The notes: a model not told the origin generated them from the sequence alone. DNA of 64,000 bases from Pseudomonas putida (GCF_030159595.1 NZ_BSKJ01000003.1:1-64000); one strand, 5' to 3'. Positions 26,582 through 38,616 are shown, counted from the first letter of the stretch. Program-made: numbers and translations.

Positions 26582-26649
26582 TGTTCACGGGTGTTCATTG
26601 TCAAACCGGCGAGTGTTCAGTTGTTCAGTGATTGTGTTCACTTGTGAAC
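26582..26649. promoter_or_regulatory. cluster of TGTTCA sites (putative enhancer)
   Basis: TGTTCA occurs at 26582-26587, 26592-26597, 26614-26619, 26622-26627 and 26635-26640. The last copy forms an inverted repeat GTTCAC-TT-GTGAAC (26636-26649). They lie 55-130 bp upstream of the -24/-12 promoter, where an enhancer-binding protein would sit. Confidence 0.62.
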
Positions 26650-26703
26650 CCGCGATTTACCCAGGCTGCCGTCCGGGTCCCGGACCAGAGCATTGGGGCG
26701 CAG

Positions 26704-26720
26704 CTGGCACGGAACTGGCT
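26704..26720 (+). promoter_or_regulatory. sigma-54 (-24/-12) promoter of the glycerol transporter
   Basis: CTGGCACGGAACTGGCT matches YTGGCACGrNNNTTGCW at every fixed position except one T. GG at 26706-26707 and GC at 26718-26719 have the required spacing. The first gene starts 37 bp downstream. Confidence 0.78.
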
Positions 26721-26756
26721 GAGCACGGCAGACAACAACGACAAGAAGGACACGCC

Positions 26757-27850
26757 ATGTCCCTGGTGTTGGAGCAGGTCAGCCGTAGCGTCGACAACCA
26801 GCCGTGGATCGTCGATGCTTCACTGCGATTCGAGCCCGGTTCGTTCAACGTGCTTCTGGGCCGCACCCTGGCCGGCAAGACCAGCCTGATGCGCCTGATG
26901 GCCGGGCTCGACCGCCCGGACCGGGGCCGGGTGCTGATGGATGGTCAGGATGTGACCGGCGTGCCGGTGCGTCAGCGCAACGTGTCGATGGTGTATCAGC
27001 AGTTCATCAATTACCCGACCTTGAGCGTGTACGAAAACATCGCCTCGCCGCTGCGCCAGGCGCGCATGGCCGAGCCGGAAATTCGCCGCCGGGTGCATGA
27101 AACCGCCGAAATGCTGCGCATCGAGCCCTACCTTGAGCGCCTGCCGCTGGAGCTGTCTGGTGGCCAGCAACAACGTACGGCGATGGCCCGTGCGTTGGTC
27201 AAGGATGCCTCGCTGATCCTCTTCGACGAGCCCTTGGTCAACCTCGACTACAAATTGCGCGAAGGCCTGCGCCAGGAGCTGCGCGCGCTGTTCGCGGCGC
27301 GCCATTGCATTGCCGTGTACGCCACCACCGAGCCCAACGAGGCGCTGGCGCTGGGCGGCACCACCACCCTTGTGCATGAGGGTCGCATCGTCCAGAGCGG
27401 GCCCACCACCGAGGTGTATCAGCGCCCAGGCAGCGTGCTGGCTGCCGAGCTGTTCTCCGAGCCGCCGATCAACCTGGTGCCTGGCCGTATCAGTGGCAAT
27501 GAGGTGAGCCTGGCCCAGGCCGTGCACTTTGCCCGCAATGCCGACTTGCAGCCGCTTGCCGAGGGCGACTACCGCTTTGGCGTGCGCCCCAGCCATATCA
27601 CCCTGGTGCCGGCCCATGACGATGACCTGGAGCTGGCGGTGCTGGTCGAGCTGGCCGAGATCAGTGGTTCGGAGACTTTTCTGCATGTGCGCAACGAACA
27701 CTGGCGCATGATCCTGCACCTGCCCGGGGTGCACGAGTACCAGGTGGATACGCCGATCCGCGTATTTATCCCCACCCACAAGCTGTTCGTCTTCGACAGC
27801 GCCGGGGCGTTGGTGCAGGCCCCGGGGCTGCGCCAGGCAAGGAGAGGGTG

Positions 27851-27851
<1 letters not shown>
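26757..27851 (+). CDS. glpS: glycerol ABC transporter, ATPase 1
   Basis: A 364-residue CUT1-type ATPase. Its P-loop is GRTLAGKT (about 35-42), unusual before the GKT but still GxxxxGKT. The signature LSGGQQQR and Walker B LILFDEP are normal, and the C-terminal half is a MalK-like OB regulatory domain. The two-ATPase, two-permease layout with a DUF2160 gene matches the GlpSTPQUV glycerol transporter of Rhizobium. The product pairs with the next ATPase. The start ATG at 26757 follows GACACGCC without a strong Shine-Dalgarno, and the next gene overlaps its stop. Confidence 0.82.
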
Positions 27852-29808
<1,957 letters not shown>

Positions 29809-29811
29809 CCC

Positions 29812-30612
<801 letters not shown>

Positions 30613-30624
30613 GGAGGGCAACGC

Positions 30625-30897
30625 ATGGAGTGGATGGCCTGGACCTTGCCGACGGCGCTGTTCTTCGTCGCCGTTGGCCTGCTGCTGCTGGGCATGAGCC
30701 TGCTTGAACTGCGCCGACCCTGCGTGGAACGACGGGGCTTCTTGCCGCTGGTCACCAGTCGCGGTGACCGCTTGTTCATCGGCCTGTTGGCCAGCGCCTA
30801 CCTGCATTTGCTGGTGGTCGGTGTCAGCGACTGGCCATTGTGGGTGGCCTCGCTGTTGTCGCTGGCGTGGCTGGTGGTGGTGCTGCGCTGGGGCTGA
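30625..30897 (+). CDS. DUF2160 small membrane protein of the glycerol transporter operon
   Basis: A 90-residue protein with two or three hydrophobic segments (about 5-27, 50-66, 69-88) and a basic cytoplasmic loop between. It fits DUF2160, found beside glycerol ABC transporters and equivalent to GlpU in position. It may be an accessory subunit; no function is established by the sequence. It is 12 bp after glpQ and 39 bp before the binding-protein gene. Confidence 0.75.
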   Translation: MEWMAWTLPTALFFVAVGLLLLGMSLLELRRPCVERRGFLPLVTSRGDRLFIGLLASAYLHLLVVGVSDWPLWVASLLSLAWLVVVLRWG

Positions 30898-30936
30898 GCG
30901 AGCGGCCCTGTGGAATAACTGAAACGGGAGATCACA

Positions 30937-32676
30937 ATGTTCGATAACAAGCACAACACGCGACATTTGACCCTGGCCGCGTTGCTGGTACTGGCCAGCG
31001 TGCATGGCACAGCCTGGGCCGATCAGTACGAGGACGCGGCCAAGAAATGGCTTGGCAGCGAGTTCAAGCCTTCGACCCTTACCCCTGAGCAGCAGATGGC
31101 CGAGTTGAAGTGGTTCATCAAGGCGGCTGAGCCGTTCCGAGGCATGAAGATCAACGTGGTGTCGGAAACCATCACCACCCATGAGTACGAGTCCAAGGTG
31201 CTGGCCAAGGCCTTCAGCGAAATCACCGGCATCCAGCTGACCCACGACCTGCTGCAGGAAGGCGACGTCGTGGAGAAACTGCAGACGCAGATGCAATCGG
31301 ACAAGAACATCTACGATGGCTGGGTCAACGACTCCGACTTGATCGGTACGCACTTTCGCTACGGCAAGGTGGAATCGATCACCGACCTGATGGCCAATGA
31401 GGGCAAGGACTACACCTCGCCGACCCTGGACCTGAAGGACTTCATCGGCATTTCCTTCACCACCGCGCCAGACGGCAAGGTCTACCAGCTGCCTGACCAG
31501 CAGTTCGCCAACCTGTACTGGTTCCGTGCCGACTGGTTCGAGCGGCCGGAACTGAAGGCCAAGTTCAAGGAGAAATACGGGTACGAGCTGGGTGTGCCGG
31601 TGAACTGGTCGGCCTACGAGGACATTGCCAAGTTCTTCACCGAAGACGTCAAGGAAATCGACGGCAAGCGCGTCTATGGTCACATGGACTATGGCAAGAA
31701 AGATCCATCGCTGGGCTGGCGCTTCACTGATGCCTGGTTCTCCATGGCTGGTGGTGGCGACAAGGGGCTGCCCAATGGCCTGCCGGTGGATGAATGGGGC
31801 ATTCGCGTGGAGGACTGCCACCCGGTCGGCTCCAGCGTAACCCGTGGCGGTGACACCAATGGCCCGGCTGCCGTGTATGCCACGCAGAAGTACGTGGACT
31901 GGATGCGTGCCTACGCCCCCAAGGAAGCCCAGGGCATGACGTTCTCCGAAGCAGGCCCGGTGCCGGCGCAGGGCAACATAGCCCAGCAGATCTTCTGGTA
32001 CACCGCGTTTACCGCCGACATGACCAAGCCCGGATTACCGGTGGTGAATGCCGACGGCACACCGAAGTGGCGCATGGCGCCCTCGCCGAAGGGGCCTTAC
32101 TGGGAGGAGGGGATGAAGCTGGGCTACCAGGACACCGGCTCATGGACGTTCTTCAAGTCTACCCCCGAGAAGCAACGCCTGGCGGCGTGGCTGTATGCCC
32201 AGTTCGTCACGTCCAAGACCGTGTCGCTGAAAAAGACCATCGTCGGCCTGACGCCGATTCGTGAGTCTGACATCAACTCCCAGGCCATGACCGACCTGGC
32301 GCCCAAGCTTGGCGGGCTGGTGGAGTTCTACCGCAGCCCCGCGCGGGTGCAGTGGACGCCCACCGGCACCAATGTGCCGGATTACCCGCGCCTGGCGCAG
32401 CTGTGGTGGAGCCACATCGCCGAAGTGGCCAGCGGTGAGAAGACCCCGCAGGAAGCGCTGGATGGCCTGGCGCGGGACCAGGACCGCATGATGGAACGTT
32501 TGCAGCGTTCCAATGCCCAGGCCACCTGTGCGCCCAAGCTGAACCCTGAGAAGGATGCACAGTACTGGTTCGACCAGCCTGGCGCACCCAAGCCCAAGCT
32601 GGCCAACGAGAAGCCCAAGGGTGAGACGGTCAGCTACAACGAACTGCTGAAATCGTGGGAGGCGGCCAGGAAGTGA
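30937..32676 (+). CDS. glpV: glycerol ABC transporter, periplasmic binding protein
   Basis: A 579-residue binding protein with a Sec signal peptide ('LTLAALLVLASVHGTAWADQ', cleavage near residue 29). It is longer than most CUT1 binding proteins but normal for the GlpV group, and belongs to the SBP_bac_1 fold. It delivers substrate to GlpPQ. The Shine-Dalgarno is ACGGGAGA. It ends the operon, followed by a REP palindrome and a strong terminator. The glycerol assignment rests on the whole operon, not on this protein alone; other polyols are possible. Confidence 0.82.
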   Translation: MFDNKHNTRHLTLAALLVLASVHGTAWADQYEDAAKKWLGSEFKPSTLTPEQQMAELKWFIKAAEPFRGMKINVVSETITTHEYESKVLAKAFSEITGIQLTHDLLQEGDVVEKLQTQMQSDKNIYDGWVNDSDLIGTHFRYGKVESITDLMANEGKDYTSPTLDLKDFIGISFTTAPDGKVYQLPDQQFANLYWFRADWFERPELKAKFKEKYGYELGVPVNWSAYEDIAKFFTEDVKEIDGKRVYGHMDYGKKDPSLGWRFTDAWFSMAGGGDKGLPNGLPVDEWGIRVEDCHPVGSSVTRGGDTNGPAAVYATQKYVDWMRAYAPKEAQGMTFSEAGPVPAQGNIAQQIFWYTAFTADMTKPGLPVVNADGTPKWRMAPSPKGPYWEEGMKLGYQDTGSWTFFKSTPEKQRLAAWLYAQFVTSKTVSLKKTIVGLTPIRESDINSQAMTDLAPKLGGLVEFYRSPARVQWTPTGTNVPDYPRLAQLWWSHIAEVASGEKTPQEALDGLARDQDRMMERLQRSNAQATCAPKLNPEKDAQYWFDQPGAPKPKLANEKPKGETVSYNELLKSWEAARK

Positions 32677-32696
32677 TCGGCTGGGCACCGCGCTGG

Positions 32697-32723
32697 CTTC
32701 TTCGCGGGTAAACCTGCGAAGAG
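32697..32723. repeat. REP-type palindrome after glpV
   Basis: CTTCTTCGCGGGT and ACCTGCGAAGAG form an imperfect palindrome of the cctcttcgcggg class. It lies about 20 bp after glpV. Confidence 0.72.
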
Positions 32724-32757
32724 GCCGGCAAAGCCACTGCATAAACCACAGGCAAAA

Positions 32758-32786
32758 AAAACGGCACCTGCCAGAGGTGCCGTTTT
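32758..32786. terminator. bidirectional terminator between glpV and folD
   Basis: A 12-bp perfect stem AAAACGGCACCT/AGGTGCCGTTTT with a GCCAG loop, flanked by A and T tracts. It suits both the glycerol operon and the convergent folD. Confidence 0.9.
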
Positions 32787-32800
32787 CGCATTACGCCGTG

Positions 32801-33655
32801 TTACTTGTGCAGCTCTTCCGCCGCATACAGCGTGTTTTCCAGCAGGCAGGCGCGAGTCATCGGCCCGACGCCACCCGGCACTGGCGTGATCCAGCCAGCG
32901 CGTGGCAGGGCAGTCTCGTAGACCACGTCGCCAACCAGCTTGCCATCTTCCTGGCGGTTGATGCCCACGTCGATGACGATGGCGCCTTCCTTGACCCACT
33001 CACCCTTGACCAGGCCCGGCTTGCCAGCAGCCACGACCACCAGGTCGGCACGCCCGACGTGGCCAGCCAGGTCCTTGGTGAAGCGGTGGCAGACGGTGAC
33101 GGTGCAGCCGGCCAGCAGCAGTTCCATGGCCATTGGGCGGCCCACGATGTTGGAGGCGCCGACGATCACCGCATCCATGCCGTACAGGTCCTGACCGGTA
33201 CTTTCCAGCAGGGCCATGATGCCTTTTGGCGTGCACGGGCGCAGCAGCGGGATGCGCTGGGCCAGGCGGCCGATGTTGTAGGGGTGGAAACCGTCCACAT
33301 CCTTGTCCGGGCGAATGCGCTCGAGCAGCAACGAGGCATCCAGGTGCGCCGGCAGCGGCAATTGCAGCAGGATGCCGTCGACAGCCGGGTCGTCATTGAG
33401 GCGGTCGATCAGCTCGGTCAGGGCCTGCTGCGTGGTTTCGCTGGGCAGGTCGAATGCCTGCGAAATGAAGCCGACCTCTTCACAGTCCTTGCGCTTGTGC
33501 GAGACATAGACTTGGGAGGCGGGGTCGGTGCCGACCAGGATCACTGCCAGGCCCGGCGTACGCAGGCCTTGCTGGCGACGCTCCACGACACGTTGAGCGA
33601 TCTGCTTGCGCAGGTTGGCGGCGATCGCCTTGCCATCGATTAGGTGTGCAGTCAT
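32801..33655 (-). CDS. folD: methylenetetrahydrofolate dehydrogenase/cyclohydrolase
   Basis: A 284-residue bifunctional one-carbon enzyme. It converts 5,10-methylene-THF to 10-formyl-THF using NADP. Visible hallmarks are '[14 protein letters not shown]' with the catalytic Lys, '[11 protein letters not shown]', the DKDVDGF segment, and the nucleotide-site '[26 protein letters not shown]'. I chose the Met of '[13 protein letters not shown]' as start since this is the normal FolD N terminus and gives the usual length. A Met six codons upstream is possible. Confidence 0.94.
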   Translation of the reverse strand: MTAHLIDGKAIAANLRKQIAQRVVERRQQGLRTPGLAVILVGTDPASQVYVSHKRKDCEEVGFISQAFDLPSETTQQALTELIDRLNDDPAVDGILLQLPLPAHLDASLLLERIRPDKDVDGFHPYNIGRLAQRIPLLRPCTPKGIMALLESTGQDLYGMDAVIVGASNIVGRPMAMELLLAGCTVTVCHRFTKDLAGHVGRADLVVVAAGKPGLVKGEWVKEGAIVIDVGINRQEDGKLVGDVVYETALPRAGWITPVPGGVGPMTRACLLENTLYAAEELHK

Positions 33656-33789
33656 AGACGCGTGATTAACCATCGAGAAGGAAACAATAAAGAGGGCGCA
33701 TTCTCGCACGACACGGCCCAAGGGCAAAGGCGGGTGGTCGGGCAAATCCCCTAACCCCTTAAATAATTTAAATTTTTTTGAAAAAGGTG

Positions 33790-33818
33790 TTGACGACATC
33801 CAGGGTCGACTATAAGAT
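33790..33818 (+). promoter_or_regulatory. promoter of the tRNA cluster
   Basis: TTGACG (33790-33795), 17 bases, then TAAGAT (33813-33818), followed by a GC-rich discriminator (TCGCCGC), the form seen at stringently controlled stable-RNA promoters. An AT-rich stretch just upstream could be an UP element. The first tRNA is about 105 bp downstream. The rest of the 271-bp gap from folD shows nothing else clear. Confidence 0.75.
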
Positions 33819-33926
33819 TCGCCGCACTTGTCGGGCACAGCCTAGCACTGGTTGGCTAAGTCGGGCAGAATGAGTGGTTTAACAGTTGCCTGTTAACTGT
33901 CTCGTTCGGTTAGGCTTCAAGCTTAA

Positions 33927-34003
33927 GCGCCCGTAGCTCAGCTGGATAGAGCATCCGCCTTCTAAGCGGATGGTCGCAGGTTCGAGTCCTGCCGGGTGCG
34001 CCA
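33927..34003 (+). tRNA. tRNA-Arg (anticodon TCT)
   Basis: A 77-base cloverleaf from GCGCCCG to the encoded CCA. The anticodon arm is TCCGC-CTTCTAA-GCGGA with anticodon TCT. The T arm has GGTTCGAGTCC. Confidence 0.95.
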
Positions 34004-34035
34004 TTAGGCAGCTTTGGCAAGCAAGTAGGCGGTAA

Positions 34036-34127
34036 TGCAATATGGTGGGCGTAGCTCAGTTGGTAGAGCGCTGGATTGTGATTCCAGTTGTCGTGGGTTC
34101 GATTCCCATCGTCCACCCCATATTCTT
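34036..34127 (+). repeat. 92-bp direct repeat, copy 1 (contains tRNA-His)
   Basis: Identical, base for base, to 34285-34376. It covers the first tRNA-His with 9 bases upstream and 7 bases downstream. Confidence 0.95.
34045..34120 (+). tRNA. tRNA-His (anticodon GTG), copy 1
   Basis: A 76-base cloverleaf, GTGGGCG to CCA, with anticodon arm CTGGA-TTGTGAT-TCCAG. The G at 34044 would supply the extra G-1 of tRNA-His. Confidence 0.95.
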
Positions 34128-34128
34128 C

Positions 34129-34163
34129 AAGGGCGCCTCGATAGCATCTGGCGCCTTTGTTTT
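34129..34163 (+). terminator. terminator-like hairpin after tRNA-His copy 1
   Basis: GGCGCC (34132-34137) pairs with GGCGCC (34150-34155), followed by TTTGTTTT. The same form follows the second tRNA-His copy. Read-through would be needed to transcribe tRNA-Leu from the upstream promoter. Confidence 0.6.
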
Positions 34164-34172
34164 AAGCGTTAC

Positions 34173-34257
34173 GCGGACGTGGTGAAATTGGTAGACACAC
34201 TGGATTTAGGTTCCAGCGGCGCAAGCTGTAAGAGTTCGAGTCTCTTCGTCCGCACCA
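34173..34257 (+). tRNA. tRNA-Leu (anticodon TAG)
   Basis: An 85-base tRNA with long variable arm, GCGGACG to CCA. The anticodon arm is CTGGA-TTTAGGT-TCCAG with anticodon TAG. Confidence 0.95.
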
Positions 34258-34284
34258 TGCTTCTGTAAGGCTGTACCGCAACAC

Positions 34285-34376
34285 TGCAATATGGTGGGCG
34301 TAGCTCAGTTGGTAGAGCGCTGGATTGTGATTCCAGTTGTCGTGGGTTCGATTCCCATCGTCCACCCCATATTCTT
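34285..34376 (+). repeat. 92-bp direct repeat, copy 2 (contains tRNA-His)
   Basis: Identical to 34036-34127, offset by 249 bases, with the tRNA-Leu gene between the copies. Confidence 0.95.
34294..34369 (+). tRNA. tRNA-His (anticodon GTG), copy 2
   Basis: Identical in sequence to the first tRNA-His. The G at 34293 is the potential G-1. Confidence 0.95.
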
Positions 34377-34377
34377 G

Positions 34378-34414
34378 AAAAGGCGCCTTGATCGTGAGAT
34401 CGGGCGCCTTTTTT
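34378..34414 (+). terminator. terminator of the tRNA cluster
   Basis: AAAAGGCGCC pairs with GGCGCCTTTT, with an inner GATC-GTGA-GATC helix, then a run of T. A strong Rho-independent terminator. Confidence 0.87.
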
Positions 34415-34526
34415 GTTTTCGTGCTGTGTATTCCCCCTTGCAATCCTCTGGTGACACCCCAATAAAAGCTGTTAGATTTCAGCCGGTTGAAACACCGGCC
34501 CGTTTGGCCGGCAGAGGAACAACCCG

Positions 34527-34826
34527 ATGATCGCAAAAGAAGCCCGTCAGGCCTTGGCGCTGCAGCGCTTTGCCGAAGCCAATCCGCAGATGCTCGAAGA
34601 AATCCGCGAGCTTGATGCACATGAGCAGGCTCAGCAGATCGAGTGGGCGTTCGAAGATGCAGCCGAGGAGCAGGGCATACAGCCCTGGGAGCTGGCGCTG
34701 CAATTGATCGCCGAAACCCCGGAGCAACTGCAGGCCATGCGCCTGGAGACGCACCGCGAGGTGGCTGAGGCGCTGGGGCTGGAGTGGGAAGAATACTGTC
34801 AGTACAACGAGATCGATCCTGAATAA
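34527..34826 (+). CDS. small acidic protein, DUF6388-like
   Basis: A 99-residue, strongly acidic and probably all-helical protein with many Glu, Gln and Leu and no membrane segment or signal. It resembles Pseudomonas proteins listed as DUF6388. It sits alone between the tRNA terminator and tig. The upstream sequence has a GAGGAAC Shine-Dalgarno-like stretch. No function is known to me. Confidence 0.68.
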   Translation: MIAKEARQALALQRFAEANPQMLEEIRELDAHEQAQQIEWAFEDAAEEQGIQPWELALQLIAETPEQLQAMRLETHREVAEALGLEWEEYCQYNEIDPE

Positions 34827-35073
34827 AGGAAGCGAATTCGTCACTGGCAGTTGTTTGACGAGGTATTTCGGCTGCAGGGCGCCGCGGGTGTCGTGCAGCC
34901 CTTATTGAAACAGGCCTGGCGGTGCGCCGTGCGGGCCTTGAAAGTTAATCGACCGGCGTGGTTTCCCGTCGTCCCGAGTGGGGTGACTTCTGCCGCGCGA
35001 CTCACTAGAATGCTTGCCCTTGATTCTGGAGTCGGGCTAACGCCGGCTAACGTCTGTGCAACGAGGAATATCC

Positions 35074-36387
35074 ATGCAAGTTTCTGTTGAAAACACTTCC
35101 GCTCTCGAGCGCCGCATGACCATCGCCGTTCCGGCCGAGCGCGTCGAGAACGAAGTCAACAAGCGTCTGCAACAGACTGCCAAGCGCGCCAAGGTTGCCG
35201 GCTTCCGTCCAGGCAAGGTGCCAATGAGCGTGATTCGTCAGCGCTTCGAAGCCGATGCCCGTCAAGAGGCTTTCGGTGACCTGATTCAGGCTTCCTTCTA
35301 CGAAGCCATCGTCGAGCAGAAGCTGAACCCGGCGGGTGCCCCGGCCGTAGAGCCGAAATCCTTCGAAAAGGGCAAGGACCTGGAGTTCGTCGCCATCTTC
35401 GAAGTGTTCCCAGAGTTCACCGTTGCCGGCCTGGAGTCGATCAACGTCGAGCGCCTGAGCGCCGAAGTGGCTGACGCCGACCTGGACAACATGCTGGAAG
35501 TGCTGCGCAAGCAGAACACCCGTTTCGAGGCTGTCGAGCGCGCTGCGCAGAACGATGACCAAGTCAACATCGACTTCGTTGGCAAGGTAGAGGGTGAAGT
35601 ATTCGCGGGTGGTTCGGCCAAAGGCACTCAGCTGGTGCTGGGCTCCGGCCGCATGATCCCAGGCTTCGAAGATGGTCTGGTTGGCGCCAAGGCTGGCGAA
35701 GAGCGCGTTGTCAACGTGACCTTCCCAGAGGACTACCAGAACCTGGACCTGGCTGGCAAAGCTGCCGAGTTCACCATCACCGTCAACAGCGTTGCTGCCC
35801 CTGTGCTGCCAGAACTGAACGAAGAGTTCTTCGCCCAGTTCGGTATCAAGGAATCGACCCTGGAAGGCTTCCGCACCGAAGTTCGCAAGAACATGGAGCG
35901 TGAACTGCGCCAGGCGATCAAGACCAAGGTCAAGAACCAGGTCATGGACGGTCTGCTGGCTGCCAACCCGATCGAAGTGCCGAAGGCCCTGCTGGAAAAC
36001 GAAGTCAACCGTCTGCGCGTGCAGGCTGTTCAGCAGTTTGGTGGCAACATCAAGCCTGAGCAACTGCCAGTCGAGCTGTTCGAAGAGCAAGCCAAGCGCC
36101 GCGTAGTGCTGGGCCTGATCGTGGCCGAAGTGGTCAAGCAGTTCGAGCTGAAGCCGGACGACGCCAAGGTTCGTGAAATGATCGAAGAAATGGCTTCGGC
36201 TTACCAAGAGCCTGAGCAGGTCATTTCCTGGTACTACAAAAACGACCAGCAACTGAACGAAGTGCGTTCGGTTGTGCTGGAAGAGCAAGTTGTAGATACT
36301 GTTCTGCAGAAAGCGACTGTGACCGACAAGTCGGTCTCGTACGAAGATGCCGTTAAACCAGCCCAGGCGCCTGCCGAAGCTGAGTAA
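35074..36387 (+). CDS. tig: trigger factor chaperone
   Basis: A 437-residue ribosome-associated chaperone and prolyl isomerase. The N domain has the ribosome-docking segment 'GFRPGKVP' (about 43-50). The FKBP-type isomerase domain covers about 155-240 ('[23 protein letters not shown]'). The helical C domain forms the cradle. The ATG at 35074 is preceded by GAGGA at 35063-35067. It starts the tig-clpP-clpX-lon cluster. The 247 bp upstream (34827-35073) hold no gene that I can support. Confidence 0.97.
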   Translation: MQVSVENTSALERRMTIAVPAERVENEVNKRLQQTAKRAKVAGFRPGKVPMSVIRQRFEADARQEAFGDLIQASFYEAIVEQKLNPAGAPAVEPKSFEKGKDLEFVAIFEVFPEFTVAGLESINVERLSAEVADADLDNMLEVLRKQNTRFEAVERAAQNDDQVNIDFVGKVEGEVFAGGSAKGTQLVLGSGRMIPGFEDGLVGAKAGEERVVNVTFPEDYQNLDLAGKAAEFTITVNSVAAPVLPELNEEFFAQFGIKESTLEGFRTEVRKNMERELRQAIKTKVKNQVMDGLLAANPIEVPKALLENEVNRLRVQAVQQFGGNIKPEQLPVELFEEQAKRRVVLGLIVAEVVKQFELKPDDAKVREMIEEMASAYQEPEQVISWYYKNDQQLNEVRSVVLEEQVVDTVLQKATVTDKSVSYEDAVKPAQAPAEAE

Positions 36388-36412
36388 TACGGTTTTCTCG
36401 TAGGAAGCCCCC

Positions 36413-36438
36413 ACAAGCCAGCCTTCGAGCTGGCTTGT
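36413..36438 (+). repeat. hairpin between tig and clpP
   Basis: A 10-bp perfect stem ACAAGCCAGC/GCTGGCTTGT with a CTTCGA loop and no T tract. It probably stabilises or trims the tig-clpP message rather than ending it. Confidence 0.65.
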
Positions 36439-36477
36439 GCGTTATCAAGCCATGACTTTTGGGAGTGAGCGCAGGAC

Positions 36478-37119
36478 ATGTCCCGCAATTCTTATATTCA
36501 GCAGAGCTCTGACATCCAGGCCGCAGGCGGCTTGGTCCCGATGGTTATCGAGCAGTCCGCCCGTGGCGAACGCGCCTATGACATCTACTCGCGCCTGTTG
36601 AAGGAGCGAGTGATCTTCCTGGTGGGTCCTGTAGAAGACTACATGGCCAACCTGGTAGTGGCGCAGATGCTGTTCCTCGAGGCGGAAAACCCGGACAAGG
36701 ATATCCATCTTTACATCAACTCCCCGGGTGGCTCGGTGACTGCTGGCATGTCGATCTACGACACCATGCAGTTCATCAAACCGGACGTCTCGACCATCTG
36801 CATCGGCCAGGCCTGCAGCATGGGTGCCTTCCTGTTGACCGCTGGTGCCAAGGGCAAGCGTCACTGCCTGCCTAACTCGCGGGTGATGATTCACCAGCCG
36901 CTGGGCGGCTTCCAGGGCCAGGCTACCGATATCCAGATCCACGCCCAGGAAATCCTCAGCATCAAGGCGCGTCTCAACGAGCTGCTGGCCTACCACACCG
37001 GCCAGGACCTTGAGACCATTCAGCGTGATACTGAGCGTGACAACTTCATGAGCGCCTCGCGCGCGGCCGAGTACGGCCTGATCGACTCGGTCTACGACAA
37101 GCGGCAACTGGCCTCCTGA
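36478..37119 (+). CDS. clpP: ATP-dependent Clp protease, proteolytic subunit
   Basis: A 213-residue serine peptidase that forms the two-ring chamber used by ClpX and ClpA. The catalytic Ser114 ('[11 protein letters not shown]') and His139 ('[10 protein letters not shown]') are visible, and the Asp lies near 'ERDNFM'. The first residues are a propeptide. Shine-Dalgarno AGGA precedes the ATG. It lies between tig and clpX, the normal gamma-proteobacterial order. Confidence 0.97.
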   Translation: MSRNSYIQQSSDIQAAGGLVPMVIEQSARGERAYDIYSRLLKERVIFLVGPVEDYMANLVVAQMLFLEAENPDKDIHLYINSPGGSVTAGMSIYDTMQFIKPDVSTICIGQACSMGAFLLTAGAKGKRHCLPNSRVMIHQPLGGFQGQATDIQIHAQEILSIKARLNELLAYHTGQDLETIQRDTERDNFMSASRAAEYGLIDSVYDKRQLAS

Positions 37120-37133
37120 ACCGGGGTGTCAGA

Positions 37134-37162
37134 GCAGGTAGGCGCGGAAAGCGCCTACCTGC
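37134..37162 (+). terminator. hairpin between clpP and clpX
   Basis: A 12-bp perfect stem GCAGGTAGGCGC/GCGCCTACCTGC with a GGAAA loop. The T tract is lacking, so partial termination or mRNA processing is likely. Confidence 0.6.
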
Positions 37163-37227
37163 GGACTTGAAAAAGCCCGCAATTGCCTTCATCTTGTGTT
37201 GCAAGCCTACCGGATTGGATCGATCGA

Positions 37228-38511
37228 ATGACTGACACCCGTAACGGCGAGGACAGCGGCAAATTGCTCTATTGCTCCTTCTGCGGCAAAAGCCAGCACG
37301 AAGTGCGCAAATTGATTGCCGGGCCCTCGGTATTTATCTGCGACGAGTGCGTCGACCTGTGCAATGACATCATCCGTGAGGAGGTGCAGGAAGCCCAGGC
37401 CGAGAGCAGCGCGCACAAATTGCCTTCGCCGAAAGAAATCAGCGGCATCCTGGACCAGTACGTCATTGGTCAGGAGCGCGCGAAGAAGGTGCTGGCCGTA
37501 GCGGTGTACAACCACTACAAGCGCCTGAACCAGCGTGACAAGAAGGGCGACGAAGTCGAACTGGGCAAGAGCAACATCCTGCTCATCGGGCCGACCGGCT
37601 CGGGTAAGACCCTGCTCGCCGAAACCCTGGCACGCCTGTTGAACGTACCGTTCACCATTGCTGACGCCACCACCCTGACCGAAGCCGGTTATGTGGGTGA
37701 GGACGTCGAGAACATCATTCAGAAGCTGTTGCAGAAGTGCGACTACGACGTGGAAAAGGCCCAGATGGGCATTGTCTACATCGACGAAATCGACAAGATC
37801 TCGCGCAAGTCGGACAACCCGTCCATCACCCGTGACGTTTCGGGCGAGGGCGTGCAGCAGGCGCTGCTGAAGCTGATCGAAGGCACCGTGGCCTCGGTTC
37901 CGCCGCAAGGCGGCCGTAAGCACCCGCAACAGGAATTCCTGCAGGTTGATACCCGCAACATCCTGTTCATTTGCGGTGGCGCCTTCTCGGGCCTGGAAAA
38001 GGTCATCCAGGGCCGCTCCACCAAAGGTGGCATCGGTTTTGGCGCCGAAGTACGCAGCAAGGAAGAGGGCAAGAAGGTTGGTGAGTCCCTGCGTGAGGTC
38101 GAGCCGGACGATCTGGTCAAGTTTGGCCTGATTCCGGAGTTCGTCGGCCGTCTGCCGGTGCTGGCTACCCTCGACGAGCTGGATGAGGCTGCGCTGATGC
38201 AGATCCTTACCGAGCCGAAGAATGCCCTGACCAAGCAGTATGCCAAGCTGTTCGAGATGGAAAGCGTCGACCTGGAGTTCCGCAGCGATGCACTCAAGGC
38301 CGTTGCCCGCAAGGCCCTGGAGCGCAAGACTGGCGCCCGTGGCCTGCGTTCGATCCTCGAAGGCGTGCTGCTCGACACCATGTACGAGATCCCTTCGAAG
38401 AAGGATGTCAGCAAGGTGGTGATCGACGAAAGCGTCATCGAGGGTACCTCGCAGCCGCTGATGATCTACGAGAACAGCGAGCCGCAAGCCAAGGCCGCGC
38501 CAGACGCCTGA
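37228..38511 (+). CDS. clpX: ClpX unfoldase
   Basis: A 427-residue AAA+ unfoldase that feeds substrates to ClpP. The N-terminal zinc domain has CSFC and CDEC pairs (within about residues 15-40). Walker A is GPTGSGKT, Walker [10 protein letters not shown], and the pore-region RKH loop is 'GGRKHPQ'. The ATG at 37228 begins '[12 protein letters not shown]', the usual start; a longer in-frame Met is not needed. A clear terminator follows. Confidence 0.97.
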   Translation: MTDTRNGEDSGKLLYCSFCGKSQHEVRKLIAGPSVFICDECVDLCNDIIREEVQEAQAESSAHKLPSPKEISGILDQYVIGQERAKKVLAVAVYNHYKRLNQRDKKGDEVELGKSNILLIGPTGSGKTLLAETLARLLNVPFTIADATTLTEAGYVGEDVENIIQKLLQKCDYDVEKAQMGIVYIDEIDKISRKSDNPSITRDVSGEGVQQALLKLIEGTVASVPPQGGRKHPQQEFLQVDTRNILFICGGAFSGLEKVIQGRSTKGGIGFGAEVRSKEEGKKVGESLREVEPDDLVKFGLIPEFVGRLPVLATLDELDEAALMQILTEPKNALTKQYAKLFEMESVDLEFRSDALKAVARKALERKTGARGLRSILEGVLLDTMYEIPSKKDVSKVVIDESVIEGTSQPLMIYENSEPQAKAAPDA

Positions 38512-38546
38512 TTCAGGCAAAGGCCGGTTGACGGTTGCAAGCAAGG

Positions 38547-38573
38547 AAGGGGCCTACGGGCCCCTTTCTGCTT
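38547..38573 (+). terminator. clpX terminator
   Basis: AAGGGGCC-TACG-GGCCCCTT stem-loop (38547-38566) followed by TCTGCTTTT. Confidence 0.85.
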
Positions 38574-38587
38574 TTCCTGCGCTAGCG

Positions 38588-38616
38588 CTTGTAATTTCCA
38601 AAGCGTGCCCCCACAT
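38588..38616 (+). promoter_or_regulatory. sigma-32 heat-shock promoter of lon
   Basis: CTTGTAA (38588-38594), 14 bases, then CCCCACAT (38609-38616). This fits CTTGAAA-N13/14-CCCCATnT with one change in the -35. It is 60 bp upstream of lon. Confidence 0.7.

Noticed and set aside
34851..35090. Open frame of 79 codons before tig
   Set aside because: It overlaps the tig start and ribosome site, and its composition is not like the neighbours.
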